Below are positions 34,545-43,373 of a stretch of DNA of 64,000 bases, one piece after another (position 1 is the stretch's first letter; each line of letters starts with the position of its first letter). The notes under the pieces are model-generated. The model saw only the letters and a list, made by a program, of their open reading frames with translations. It had not been told where the DNA came from and made no database searches. Made by a program: the position numbers and the translations under genes. The stretch comes from Allopontixanthobacter sp041741895 (GTDB taxonomy: Bacteria > Pseudomonadota > Alphaproteobacteria > Sphingomonadales > Sphingomonadaceae): contig JBGSJO010000050.1 of NCBI GenBank assembly GCA_041741895.1, forward strand, positions 1 to 64,000. The letters run 5' to 3'.

Positions 34545-34991
34545 GACTTTCTAGTCGGTAAAGTTATGCAACTGATACCATCGACCTTGGTTGAGTCAAC
34601 AGTCGGCATATCGACGATTGCGGTTGCAACACTCGCTTTGAGCTGAGGCAGATAAATTGACGCCTCAAAACAATTGGGTCTTCGAGCCAACGGGCAACGT
34701 GCCCTGATCGTTTGGGTGGCGAAAAAGGAGCCTGATTTCACCGCCACCATGGCAATAAAGCAGCGCTGATCAGCCAAGACCTTCGGCCTGAACCAATTTC
34801 CGAATTCCCGAAACCGACCGTCCTTCGCGCAGCCACTTTTCGGCTAAATCTGGGCCGTCTTCTGAACGGCTTTGAGGGGCGCGCGCGGAATTCGCGGCCT
34901 TTCGTTCTGGTTGTCACGCGTGGCGATAAGTGCAATCTGAACGGCATTCTCTTAGATGAATGCTTTGGGGAATGACGAGGGGGAGGTCCAA
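34545..34991. other. divergent region upstream of carotenoid oxygenase and hydrolase genes
   Basis: 447 bp without a full gene. It contains a perfect 11-bp palindrome GTTGAGTCAAC at 34590-34600, about 50 bp before the carotenoid oxygenase start, a plausible operator for the operon's own regulator. The HNH gene remnant (34711-34772) lies in the middle. The last part carries the GGGAGG ribosome-binding site of the hydrolase gene. Confidence 0.4.
34711..34772 (+). pseudogene. 3'-end remnant of the HNH gene
   Basis: Fifty of 62 bases match 29045-29106, the end of the HNH-like gene. Translated, the remnant reads VAKKEPDFTATMAIKQR and a stop, against VANKDPDFTATMTKKRR and a stop in the intact gene. 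Frame and stop position are preserved, but no upstream part survives. This is a decayed duplicate, and the 5.7-kb segment between the copies holds the carotenoid oxygenase operon. Confidence 0.75.
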
Positions 34992-36719
34992 TTGACGGTC
35001 ACAGATCAAGCGATGGCTCAAAAAGTAACCTCCAAGCGTCGCTGGTGGCTGATCGTCGCTGGATTGGTCATTGTTCTCGCGGGTGCATTTCTCGCGCAGC
35101 TCGTCCGGACAACGGATGGCACGACCGTTCGGGATATACGGTTTACCGGCACGAACGGCACCGCAATGAGCGCTCTGCTGTATGTGCCGAAAAATGCTAC
35201 CTCCTCGACTCCCGCCCCCGGTATTCTTGCTGTCCACGGCTATATTAATTCACGCGAGACACAGGACGGTTTCGCCATTGAATTCGCCCGCCGCGGCTAC
35301 GTCGTTTTGTCACTTGATCAGACCGGGCACGGATACAGCGGCGGCGCAGCATTCTCAAACGGCTTCGGCGGCCCTGATGGCTTGAAATATTTGAGATCCC
35401 TGCCGATGGTCGATACCAATCAGATTGGTCTCGAAGGGCACAGCATGGGCGGCTGGACGGTACTTGCGGCGGCTGCCGCTATGCCCGACGCCTATTCATC
35501 GATGGTGCTGGAAGGATCGTCGACTGGTGCACCTTTTGCACAAGAAGGTTCGACCACCTGGCCGCGCAATCTCGCGCTCGTGTTCAGCCGCTATGACGAA
35601 TTCTCGAAAATTATGTGGGACGTCGATCGCGCGCAAGACTTGCCGACTAGCGAGAAGCTGCAAGCAGTGTTTGGCACCGATGCTCCCGTTGCGGAGAAGC
35701 GTTTGTATGGAGCGGTAGCACAAGGGACCGGGCGAAAGCTTTATCAGCCTAACACGACGCATCCCGGCGATCATTTCTCGGCGGCTGCGATCGGGAATGC
35801 TACGGAATGGTTTGCCGCCACGCTCGATGGCGGGACGCCCCGGCCGGTTGGCGATCAGATCTGGTATTGGAAGGAAGTCGGCACAGGGATTGGCCTTGTC
35901 GGCTTCGTCATGATCATGCTCGGCGTATTTGATGCGCTTGTCCGCCTGCCGCTGTTTGCCTCCATGCGAGTAGAGGCGATCCCGGCGGCCGACCATCGTG
36001 ACCGCCGCTGGTGGCGCGCGTTTGCAGTGAATACCGCGCTGCCGGCATTGCTGTTCTTTCCGACATTTATTGCCGCCTTTCTTCTGTTGCCAGCCTCGAG
36101 CTGGCTGCCGCAGGCGGTTACCACGCAAATTACACTCTGGGCCGTGGTCGGCGCTGGGATAAGCCTTTTGATAGGCCGCTTCATGTGGCGCCCCGCTGAT
36201 ACTCATCAATCAGACTGGACAAGATCCATCCTGTTGGCCACGGCAACTGTTGCGGCTGGGTACGGCGCACTCTGGCTCGTCGACCAGCTTTTCCTCACGG
36301 ATTTCCGGCTATGGGTCGTCGCTGTCAAACTGCCCAATCTCCGCCAATTAAGCATTGCGGCAATCTATGTCTTGCCGATCACTGTCGCCTTTCTGGTTAT
36401 GACAAGGTCGCTTTCAAGCGCCACGGTCCGCAGTGACACAGGCCGATTGCAATACTTGGCCGCGATCCTGACGCTCACGACCGGCTTCATAGTGATGCTG
36501 AGCGTGATCTACGGCTTATTCTTCATGACCGGATCGCTAGTCACGGCATTCGATCCCCTCAGCACGGTGATTGCGTTGCAATTTTTGCCAGTGTTGACCG
36601 CCGTGTCGATCATCGGAATTTTTACTTGGCAGCGGACAGGCAGCTATCGCCCCGGCGGCCTGGTAGCAGGGATGTTGGTGACCCTGTATGTCGTTGCTGG
36701 CACCGCTACACAAGTCTGA
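34992..36719 (+). CDS. alpha/beta hydrolase fused to a polytopic membrane domain
   Basis: 575 residues. One anchor helix (WWLIVAGLVIVLAGAFLA) is followed by an alpha/beta hydrolase domain with an oxyanion region near AVHGY and nucleophile Ser in GHSMGGW. The acid and His are less certain (HPGDH near the domain end). The second half has about eight membrane helices without a family I can name. TTG 34992 is preferred because GGGAGG stands five bases before it; an ATG at 34956 has no such site. The hydrolase domain is likely on the outer face. It is divergent from the carotenoid oxygenase operon. Confidence 0.7.
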   Translation: MTVTDQAMAQKVTSKRRWWLIVAGLVIVLAGAFLAQLVRTTDGTTVRDIRFTGTNGTAMSALLYVPKNATSSTPAPGILAVHGYINSRETQDGFAIEFARRGYVVLSLDQTGHGYSGGAAFSNGFGGPDGLKYLRSLPMVDTNQIGLEGHSMGGWTVLAAAAAMPDAYSSMVLEGSSTGAPFAQEGSTTWPRNLALVFSRYDEFSKIMWDVDRAQDLPTSEKLQAVFGTDAPVAEKRLYGAVAQGTGRKLYQPNTTHPGDHFSAAAIGNATEWFAATLDGGTPRPVGDQIWYWKEVGTGIGLVGFVMIMLGVFDALVRLPLFASMRVEAIPAADHRDRRWWRAFAVNTALPALLFFPTFIAAFLLLPASSWLPQAVTTQITLWAVVGAGISLLIGRFMWRPADTHQSDWTRSILLATATVAAGYGALWLVDQLFLTDFRLWVVAVKLPNLRQLSIAAIYVLPITVAFLVMTRSLSSATVRSDTGRLQYLAAILTLTTGFIVMLSVIYGLFFMTGSLVTAFDPLSTVIALQFLPVLTAVSIIGIFTWQRTGSYRPGGLVAGMLVTLYVVAGTATQV

Positions 36720-36888
36720 GCTGATCTACCGATGGTTGAGTCTATCGGTATGCAAGGGAGCAATTGGTCCTAGAGCAACCGCTATTGTGAAGCTGAACTT
36801 CAGACTGCTATTGGGTTGTTTCGCGGGTCGCGCGACCGGCTGGCTTTGGGGCGCAAAGCAGACGAAGATTTTTGTGTCGTAGGCAAAG

Positions 36889-37217
36889 CCGTCACTGCAC
36901 TTTTCACCGCAGAGACTATGGGTTATTTCGGTCATATTTATTAAATAATTACAGTCTATTGCACGTCTGTAATTGACTGTGAGTGCGTGATTTCACGCAC
37001 AAGTTCCCCCAGTGTAGGTCATTGATATAAAAGGAAAACCTGTGTTTCGGACCAGGTCGGAAACGAACGAGCTCCGATGCTTTTGTCATTTTATAACAAT
37101 TTCAAATAATTGAATGGCTCCGGACAGCGTTTTGATGATCCAAACATGGCTCGGAATTGTCAGATTTGGTCGAATGAGTTGTCGCAATAACTGATTTTAT
37201 CCACTGCTTGCTAGGCA
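36889..37217. repeat. dispersed repeat, copy B (with tRNA 3'-end-like segment)
   Basis: Second copy of the repeat at 29431-29769, related end to end. The first part, from CCGTCACTGCAC through GTGATTTCACGCAC to GATATAAAAGG, is nearly identical to copy C beside tRNA-Cys. The tRNA-like segment is more degraded here (CGGAAACGAACG at 37059-37070, no CCA-like end). It fills most of the 638-bp gap between the hydrolase and the COG2509 gene. The rest of that gap shows no gene. Confidence 0.65.
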
Positions 37218-37357
37218 ACCTGACATCACAGCCGCAAGTAACAGATAACCATAACTGAAAATCCGCTGTAGATACGAACCCGGTCCGCCCGTTGTCCTTC
37301 AGATAGACTGGGCAGGTGTGATTGGCATTCCGCACCATCACTCTCTAAAGCCGCACG

Positions 37358-39016
37358 ATGTTGCGCATCACCGAACTGACACTGCCGCTCCACCATCCGG
37401 ACGAAGCACTGCCCGCTGCGATCTGCAAGCGGCTGCGGATCACCCCGCGTGACCTGGTTCGCCATCTCGTTTCACGCCGCGGCCATGATGCGCGCGATAA
37501 GGCAAACATCTTGCTGGTCTATTCGGTCGACGTAAACGTGAAAAATGAGGCAGCGGTGCTCGCGCGCTTCCGCAAGGATCGCAACGTCCAGCCCACGCAG
37601 GACCCCCGTTATCATCTGGTCGCTAAGGCGCCTGAAGGGTGCACGTCCAAGAGGCCGGTCGTGATCGGCGCGGGACCGTGCGGGCTTTTTGCCGGCCTGA
37701 TCCTCGCCCAGATGGGATTCCGCCCCATCATCCTCGATCGCGGCAAGGTGGTCCGCGAGCGCACCAAGGACACTTGGGGGCTGTGGCGGCGCGGCATACT
37801 CAACCCTGAATCAAACGCACAGTTCGGAGAGGGCGGCGCTGGCACCTTTTCCGATGGGAAGCTCTACAGCCGGATCAAGGATCCGCGTAATCGTGACCGC
37901 AAGGTCCTGACTGAATTCGTCAAGGCAGGGGCACCATCCGAGATCCTCACCGAAGCGCATCCGCACATCGGTACGTTTCGGCTGGTGACGATGGTCGAGA
38001 GCATGCGCAAGAGCATCGAGGATCTCGGCGGCGAGTATCGCTTCTCCAACCGCGTTGATGACATCGATATTACTACCGATGCCCAAGGTGACCGCCGCGT
38101 TCGCGGAGTCCATCTGAGCACGGGTGAGTATCTGGAGGCCGACCATGTCGTGCTCGCAATTGGCCACAGTGCACGCGACACATTTGCGATGCTCCATGCT
38201 GCCGGGGTACATGTCGAGGCCAAACCTTTCTCGATCGGTGTACGGATCGAACACCCGCAATCCTGGATCGACAATTCACGGTTCGGCGTCGACGCTGGCA
38301 ATCCGATCCTCGGCGCGGCTGAATATCACATCTCGCACCACTGCAAGAATGATCGGACGGTTTATAGTTTCTGCATGTGCCCTGGCGGCACTGTGGTCGC
38401 CGCGACGTCTGAGGAGGGCCGCGTGGCCACCAACGGCATGAGCCAATATTCGCGTAACGAGCGCAACGCCAATTCCGGGCTCGTCGTCGCAATTGATCCG
38501 GCACGCGACTTTCCCGGTGATCCGCTCGCGGGAATCGCGCTGCAACGCCATTGGGAATCGATGGCCTATATCGCGGGTGGATCAAGCTACAAGGCCCCAG
38601 CGCAGAGACTGGGCGACTTCCTCGCAGGACGCCCCTCCGAAGTGCTTGGGTCGGTAACTCCATCCTACAAGCCCGGAGTGTATATGACAGATCTGGCTCA
38701 ATGCCTGCCCGACTACGCAGTGACCGCGATGCGCGAAGCACTGCCTGTGTTTGGCCGGCAAATCCCGGGCTATGATCACCCCGATGTGGTGATGACCGGT
38801 GTTGAGACGCGCACTTCATCGCCGATCCGCTTCACCCGGGGCGACGATCTTCAAAGCCTTAACACTGTGGGGCTGTTTCCTGCCGGCGAAGGTGCTGGCT
38901 ATGCCGGGGGCATCCTGTCGGCAGCGGTAGACGGGATCAAGATTGCTGAAGCAGTGGCGTTGAGCCTTGGCGGCGACCCAGCCCGTGCAGGATACGACGG
39001 CGCGCTCACCCGGTAG
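37358..39016 (+). CDS. COG2509-type FAD-dependent dehydrogenase
   Basis: 552 residues. A small N-terminal domain (about 1-90, LRITPRDLVRHLVSRRGHDAR...) resembles that of COG2509 proteins. The dinucleotide-binding GAGPCGLFAGL follows near residue 103, then NPESNAQFGEGGAGTFSDGKLY and a C-terminal FAD-closing block LFPAGEGAGYAGGILSAAVDGI. The family is uncharacterised; a flavin-dependent oxidoreductase function is all that can be claimed. It lies between repeat copies B and C, so it may have arrived as cargo of one duplication unit. Confidence 0.85.
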   Translation: MLRITELTLPLHHPDEALPAAICKRLRITPRDLVRHLVSRRGHDARDKANILLVYSVDVNVKNEAAVLARFRKDRNVQPTQDPRYHLVAKAPEGCTSKRPVVIGAGPCGLFAGLILAQMGFRPIILDRGKVVRERTKDTWGLWRRGILNPESNAQFGEGGAGTFSDGKLYSRIKDPRNRDRKVLTEFVKAGAPSEILTEAHPHIGTFRLVTMVESMRKSIEDLGGEYRFSNRVDDIDITTDAQGDRRVRGVHLSTGEYLEADHVVLAIGHSARDTFAMLHAAGVHVEAKPFSIGVRIEHPQSWIDNSRFGVDAGNPILGAAEYHISHHCKNDRTVYSFCMCPGGTVVAATSEEGRVATNGMSQYSRNERNANSGLVVAIDPARDFPGDPLAGIALQRHWESMAYIAGGSSYKAPAQRLGDFLAGRPSEVLGSVTPSYKPGVYMTDLAQCLPDYAVTAMREALPVFGRQIPGYDHPDVVMTGVETRTSSPIRFTRGDDLQSLNTVGLFPAGEGAGYAGGILSAAVDGIKIAEAVALSLGGDPARAGYDGALTR

Positions 39017-39158
39017 AAATAGCCGAGCCGTAGCGCGCGAATACCTTCCTCGACGGTGGATACCGTCCCAACCCTGGCTCGATGGAACTCGCCGTCATCG
39101 CGGATGGTTGAAGAATGACGGCGCAAAGCGGCCATCGGAATTTACGCCGCCATCCAAA

Positions 39159-39325
39159 CCTTCACTGCACTTTTCACCGCAGAGGCTATGGGTTATTTCG
39201 GTCATATTTATTAAATAATTACAGTCTTTTACGCGTCTGATCTCGCCTGCAATTGACTGTAAGTGCGTGATTTCACGCACAAGTCCGCCCTGGTATAAGC
39301 CATTGATATAAAAAGAAAATTTGTG
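39159..39325. repeat. dispersed repeat, copy C, abutting tRNA-Cys
   Basis: Matches the first half of copies A and B, from CCTTCACTGCAC through TTATTAAATAATTACAGTCT and GTGATTTCACGCAC to GATATAAAAAG. It runs directly into the 3' end of the intact tRNA-Cys. Copies A and B continue from this point into degraded tRNA-like sequence, so the tRNA locus is the likely source. Between 39017 and 39158 nothing else is recognisable. Confidence 0.65.
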
Positions 39326-39399
39326 TGGAGGCCCGAGCCGGAATCGAACCGGCGTGCAAGGATTTGCAGTCCTCTGCGTAACCACTCCGCCATCGGGCC
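39326..39399 (-). tRNA. tRNA-Cys (anticodon GCA)
   Basis: On the minus strand the acceptor stem GGCCCGA/TCGGGCC encloses a D-arm, an anticodon arm with loop CTGCAAA (anticodon GCA) and T-arm CCGGTTCGATTCCGG. The discriminator is U, as expected for tRNA-Cys, and the CCA end is encoded. Its 3' side is the boundary of repeat copy C. Confidence 0.95.
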
Positions 39400-39575
39400 A
39401 CCCGTGTGCGCCCCAGTGCCTGTGCAATGGTGCGCGCGGAAGCGGCCAACTAGCGCCTTGGTAACGGCAACGCAATGATGTTCTGAAGCCTTATTCGGGC
39501 TAACAGCATTCTGGGGGCAATTTTGCTCCATTTTGGGGATAGCCTAGCCAGCCAGTTTCCTTATGAAATGTATCC

Positions 39576-40355
39576 ATGAGCATTTCCGAACTTCTTGATC
39601 CGATCACCGCAGGCGGCGGCCCCTTGCAACTACCAGCGGCAGAGCAATGGATGCAGGGGCGGACCCTTTATGGCGGGGCATCTGCGCTGATGGCCTATGT
39701 TGCCGCCATACGTGCATTCCCCGGTTTGCCGCCGCTGCGGGCTGCGCAGATCGGTTTTGTCGCACCCGTTGGCACGGACATGGAACTGCGCGCAGAGATC
39801 ATTCGCCAGGGCCGCAATGTCACGCAGCTACGCAGTGAAATCCTGTGCGAAGGGAAAATTGCGCTGACCGCTTTGTGGTTGTTCGGCGCAGAGCGTGAGG
39901 CAAATGGCCGCCATGCTGCGGCGCCCCTGGCGGCCGATGCCGGTAAACCGGAAGATGGCGCGCTAGTCACCAGCGGGCCGGCGCCCGAATTCCTGAAGAA
40001 CAATTATGAAGTGCGCCACACTGCCCAGCAAGCCGATCCGGGTGATCCGGTGGTCCGCCGGTGGGTCAGGCTGCTGGATCGTTCCGCGATGGATCCCGTG
40101 CAGGAATTGATCCTGATCGGCGACACCTTGCCGCCATCTGCGATCCGGATCATGCAGCGGCGCGGACCGATAAGTTCGATCAACTGGTCATTCAACCTGT
40201 TCGATCCCTCTCCCGCCACACGGGATGGATGGTGGCTGGCCGAAACCGCGAGCGATCATGTCGATCATGGGTATTCCAGCGAGCGATTGCGCCTGTGGAA
40301 CAGTGATGGCCGGCAAATGACTGCTGGAATACAAAGCGCGGCCATTTTCGGCTGA
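39576..40355 (+). CDS. acyl-CoA thioesterase, double hotdog (TesB-like)
   Basis: 259 residues with two hotdog repeats. The first has WMQGRTLYGGASALMAYVAA and RAAQIGFVAPVGTDMELRAEI. The second contains SINWSFNLFDPSPATRDGWWLAETASDHVDHGYSS. It probably hydrolyses acyl-CoA to free acid and CoA in the cytoplasm. The ATG at 39576 begins right at the family N-terminus, though no strong ribosome-binding site is visible. It is convergent with the enoyl-CoA hydratase gene, another acyl-CoA enzyme. Confidence 0.8.
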   Translation: MSISELLDPITAGGGPLQLPAAEQWMQGRTLYGGASALMAYVAAIRAFPGLPPLRAAQIGFVAPVGTDMELRAEIIRQGRNVTQLRSEILCEGKIALTALWLFGAEREANGRHAAAPLAADAGKPEDGALVTSGPAPEFLKNNYEVRHTAQQADPGDPVVRRWVRLLDRSAMDPVQELILIGDTLPPSAIRIMQRRGPISSINWSFNLFDPSPATRDGWWLAETASDHVDHGYSSERLRLWNSDGRQMTAGIQSAAIFG

Positions 40356-40378
40356 CGGCGCTGACGCAAGTTTTCAGG

Positions 40379-41185
40379 TCAGACTTCGGAAAATTTCGGA
40401 TCCCGCTTGGCCATGCCCGCCATGACCGCCTCGATCTGATTGGGTGTGCGCATTATCGCATGCTGCTCGATGCTTTCTTCCATCAGCAAATCATTAATCG
40501 TGCGGTCATGCATCGCATTTGCCAGACGTTTCGCGGCGCGGATTGCATGCGGATTGCGCGCCGCTATATCATGGGCGATGGCGGTTGCGCGGGCCTGGGG
40601 ATTGGCATCGAGATGGGTGGCAAGACCAAGCCCCAGGGCTTCCTCACCGCTGAATAAGCGGTTGGTATAGATCAGTTCCCGCAGGACATCGTCCCGCACC
40701 AGCCCGCGCCACAGGGCATATCCGCCCATGTCGGGCACCAGGCCCCATTTGAGCTCCATGATCGCCATCCGCGCATCGGGCGCAACAATGCGTATATCCG
40801 CCCCACTGGCAATCTGCAGTCCCCCGCCAAAACAGACGCCGTGGATAGCCGCGATTACCGGCACCGGCAGCTTGCGCCACTGCGTGGATACCTGCTGGAA
40901 CTTGTTTGAATTGCCGTATGTGCGTTCGGTCAGGTTCGGCTCGTCGGACGATGGTTCGCGCCCGAAACTGGCAGTGTCGAGGCCGGCACAGAATGATTTC
41001 CCCTCGCCCGAAAGAACCACGGCGCGTAGTCCGCGTGTCTTTTGCAGCAGGTGCCCCGCCTCGATAATGCGGGCGAACATTTCCGGGTCCAGCGCATTCA
41101 TTTTGTCGCCGCGGACCAGCTGCACCTGCGCTACGCCATGATCGTCCATGGTAATGGATACGCGGTCATTCTGTGGGAATTGCAT
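40379..41185 (-). CDS. crotonase/enoyl-CoA hydratase family protein
   Basis: 268 residues of the crotonase fold. The oxyanion-hole segments AVVLSGEGKSFCAGLDTASF and IHGVCFGGGLQIASGADIRI are present. The second is followed by MELKWGLVPDMGG with an acidic catalytic position, and then the C-terminal helix SIEQHAIMRTPNQIEAVMA. The family covers hydratases, isomerases and hydrolases; the reaction here is not resolved. It may take part in fatty-acid or aromatic CoA-ester degradation. The C-terminus overlaps no neighbour and the gene stands alone. Confidence 0.85.
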   Translation of the reverse strand: MQFPQNDRVSITMDDHGVAQVQLVRGDKMNALDPEMFARIIEAGHLLQKTRGLRAVVLSGEGKSFCAGLDTASFGREPSSDEPNLTERTYGNSNKFQQVSTQWRKLPVPVIAAIHGVCFGGGLQIASGADIRIVAPDARMAIMELKWGLVPDMGGYALWRGLVRDDVLRELIYTNRLFSGEEALGLGLATHLDANPQARATAIAHDIAARNPHAIRAAKRLANAMHDRTINDLLMEESIEQHAIMRTPNQIEAVMAGMAKRDPKFSEV

Positions 41186-41304
41186 CTGCTACACCTGTCA
41201 TTGTTTTGATGTCTTCATCGTTGCCGATGTGCAGGTAGCTGTCCAGATAATGTTGATGATCACGGCGTTCATCCCGCATCATCGCGGCGCCATCTGCATC
41301 CTGC

Positions 41305-41793
41305 TCACAGATGCCTCCCTAGCCGCATAGAGTAAATCTCGTCCCAGGTCAGGATCAGGTGGTCCAGCAGCACGATGTCAAGCGCGGAGGCTATATCACG
41401 TATCCGGTTTGTAGCTGACAAATCGTCGCTACTCGGGCGGCACCGACCGGATGGATGGTTATGCGCCAGCAGCAGGCCGGTGGCTCCAAACGCCAGTGCC
41501 CGGCTGAAAACCAACCGCGCGCGCATCCCGACCGAGCCAGGAGAGCCGCAGACCAGCATTTCATCGTGAAGATAACGCCCGCGACCATCGCAATAGGTTG
41601 CGTGGAACCGTTCTTCCAGCGCCCCGGAGAAATGGGATTGGAGATACCGCAGGAAACTGGGGTTTCTCACGGAAAACGGATCTGTCTGGCAATGATCGGT
41701 CACATCGCTTTCCCGCTGCGAGCGGTTGCCACCCACTGCTGCCCGCTGCGGCCCGCTGTCCAGTGGAAGCCCATCGGTCAAAGGCCGCGCCAC
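41305..41793 (-). CDS. RadC-like JAB-domain protein, short form
   Basis: About 162 residues. The JAB/MPN+ metalloprotease signature of RadC (UPF0758) is present: AHNHPSG followed by SSDD. LDIVLLDHLI and a preceding E-E-R-F-H block complete it. The usual N-terminal helix-hairpin-helix part of RadC is largely missing. The start is uncertain: GTG 41793 overlaps the end of the upstream membrane-protein gene by 16 bp and is preceded by a G-run. No canonical RadC function is proven in any bacterium. It is the last gene of the minus-strand group with the LuxR-type regulator. Confidence 0.65.
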   Translation of the reverse strand: MARPLTDGLPLDSGPQRAAVGGNRSQRESDVTDHCQTDPFSVRNPSFLRYLQSHFSGALEERFHATYCDGRGRYLHDEMLVCGSPGSVGMRARLVFSRALAFGATGLLLAHNHPSGRCRPSSDDLSATNRIRDIASALDIVLLDHLILTWDEIYSMRLGRHL

Positions 41794-42281
41794 TGCCCCC
41801 CACGATGCGTATCCGCCTTGATGGTCCAGGACTTGTAAGGGCCGTATTTGGCCAACCGGCGGCGATGCGCCCACAGGCCCGCCCCCTGGATCAGCAACTG
41901 CAGATAGGACGGGCCGGCATACAGGATCAGATAGACGATCGGCGACATCGCATCGGTCAACTCGCGCGCCAGATGTGCATTGAAGGCAATCAATTGCAGT
42001 GATGCAATCCATAGGGTGTACATCCGGTTTGCACGCAGGGCGATCATTACCAACGCAACCATCGCAACCAGATCGATCAGTGCATGGCCGTAATCGATCG
42101 ACACGACATTGCTGAAATTGCCGAAAATCAGGTGGTAGATCCGGTCGGAAACCAGAATGCCGAGCATGACGCCGGCAACCGCCCGTTCCGCCCCCCCACC
42201 CTTCCAGAATGCCAGGAATGCAAGGGTGATCAGGACGATATGCTGGAGTTGGTCCCTGAGACCCGGGATTAACTCGGCCAT
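41778..42281 (-). CDS. polytopic membrane protein of unknown function
   Basis: 167 residues with four or five hydrophobic segments (for example IVLITLAFLAFW, AVAGVMLGILV, LIDLVAMVALVMIAL and SPIVYLILYAGPSYLQLLI) and a basic C-terminal tail. I do not recognise a family. It is flanked by a 117-residue soluble protein upstream and the RadC-like gene downstream on the same strand, with an 18-bp gap and a 16-bp overlap, so it belongs to a four-gene cluster. Confidence 0.6.
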   Translation of the reverse strand: MAELIPGLRDQLQHIVLITLAFLAFWKGGGAERAVAGVMLGILVSDRIYHLIFGNFSNVVSIDYGHALIDLVAMVALVMIALRANRMYTLWIASLQLIAFNAHLARELTDAMSPIVYLILYAGPSYLQLLIQGAGLWAHRRRLAKYGPYKSWTIKADTHRGGQWRGL

Positions 42282-42299
42282 TGCATCATCCCCACACCC

Positions 42300-42653
42300 T
42301 CATGCGGCTTCGAACGAGATGTTGCCTGCGAAAGCCGGGTCAGACTGAATAGCCGAACCGCCGATTTCCGTAACAATGCCTTCATCGACACCTGCATGTT
42401 CGCGGGCAACCTTGCTGAGTTCACTGTGAACCCGCAGCAAACTGGTGGACATAGACATCGCCTGCTGTTCCGCCTGGCACAGCCGCATGATCGCCCACTG
42501 GCCGGCATCGATGGGGACATCGGGATTCTGCCGCGCAACGAGCATTGCCTGTTTGAGTTTTGCGCAGGCGACCATCGCTTCATCGGACAAGGCTTCTGCT
42601 TCGCGGATGAGCTTGCGAATGTTGCTGGCATCCATGGTAAGATTGTTTGACAT
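42300..42653 (-). CDS. small helical protein of unknown function
   Basis: 117 residues, predicted nearly all helix (IRKLIREAEALSDEAMVACAKLKQAM, LCQAEQQAMSMSTSLLRVHSEL) with no membrane segment and no known motif. It is located between the membrane-anchored LuxR-type regulator and the polytopic protein on the minus strand. Co-occurrence suggests a shared, unknown role. Confidence 0.55.
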   Translation of the reverse strand: MSNNLTMDASNIRKLIREAEALSDEAMVACAKLKQAMLVARQNPDVPIDAGQWAIMRLCQAEQQAMSMSTSLLRVHSELSKVAREHAGVDEGIVTEIGGSAIQSDPAFAGNISFEAA

Positions 42654-42691
42654 TCAATGATTCTCCGGACCTGAATTCGGGCCCACCGCGC

Positions 42692-43324
42692 TCATCCGGT
42701 GTCCGCGTCTTCTGCGAGGACAACCGATGCCCTGCCGTCCAGTACCTCGCTCAAGGAAAGCGCCGCGGAAACGACCAGCACCACTCCGGCAATCATGCCA
42801 AAAGCCAGCCCGACCATCACCATGGAACGGTACAGGACGGCATGTTTACCGTCGAGCGCCCCGAAGACGACCACCGGCTCGATATCGTGTGCCCAAGGCG
42901 CATCGCGTGCGACCACATGTGCATCGGACAATCGGATCAAGCCGGGGTCGTCCCGGTCCGGGAGATCGCGGACATGCGGCGCATTGCCCATCTGCTTTTT
43001 ACTGTATGCAGCATTTCTCAAGGGGGTACCGGACATCAAATTTGCGGCTTCGCCAGAGCCGGAGACAGCCGGATAGTCGGGGGATTCCGGGCCATCACCC
43101 ATTGCCCCGCCCCGGCCTTCCGACAGCCGGTACGATTCGACCAGTTCATTCAGACTGCCGGCATCGTAAATTCGCTTCAGCGCGCGAATATGCTGGTTGA
43201 TTCGCGTTTCGGAGACCCCCATTTCGCTGGCGATCAGCTTGATCGGCATTCGGCGATCGACTCGGTGCATCACTTCGCGTTGCTTGTCCGTCAGCTGAGG
43301 CGCAGCTTCCCCGATCATCGACAA
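42692..43324 (-). CDS. membrane-anchored LuxR-type HTH protein
   Basis: 210 residues. A LuxR-type helix-turn-helix is at the N-terminus: LTDKQREVMHRV..., then IKLIASEMGVSETRINQHIRALKRIY at about 28-53. A flexible charged middle follows, and one hydrophobic segment (YRSMVMVGLAFGMIAGVVLVVSAALSL, about 167-193) near the C-terminus. There is no receiver or autoinducer domain. The arrangement suggests a membrane-tethered transcription factor that may be released or act at the membrane. Two GTCCGGAC palindromes lie upstream at 43374 and 43408. Confidence 0.75.
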   Translation of the reverse strand: MSMIGEAAPQLTDKQREVMHRVDRRMPIKLIASEMGVSETRINQHIRALKRIYDAGSLNELVESYRLSEGRGGAMGDGPESPDYPAVSGSGEAANLMSGTPLRNAAYSKKQMGNAPHVRDLPDRDDPGLIRLSDAHVVARDAPWAHDIEPVVVFGALDGKHAVLYRSMVMVGLAFGMIAGVVLVVSAALSLSEVLDGRASVVLAEDADTG

Positions 43325-43373
43325 TCAACTCCACCTGTTTTGCAAACCTTGCGCTGCTTAGACTAGGGCAAAC

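Noticed and set aside
29400..39400. Integrase, transposase or insertion sequence for the tRNA-Cys region
   Set aside because: None was found in any frame; the repeats alone suggest past insertion but no active element is visible.
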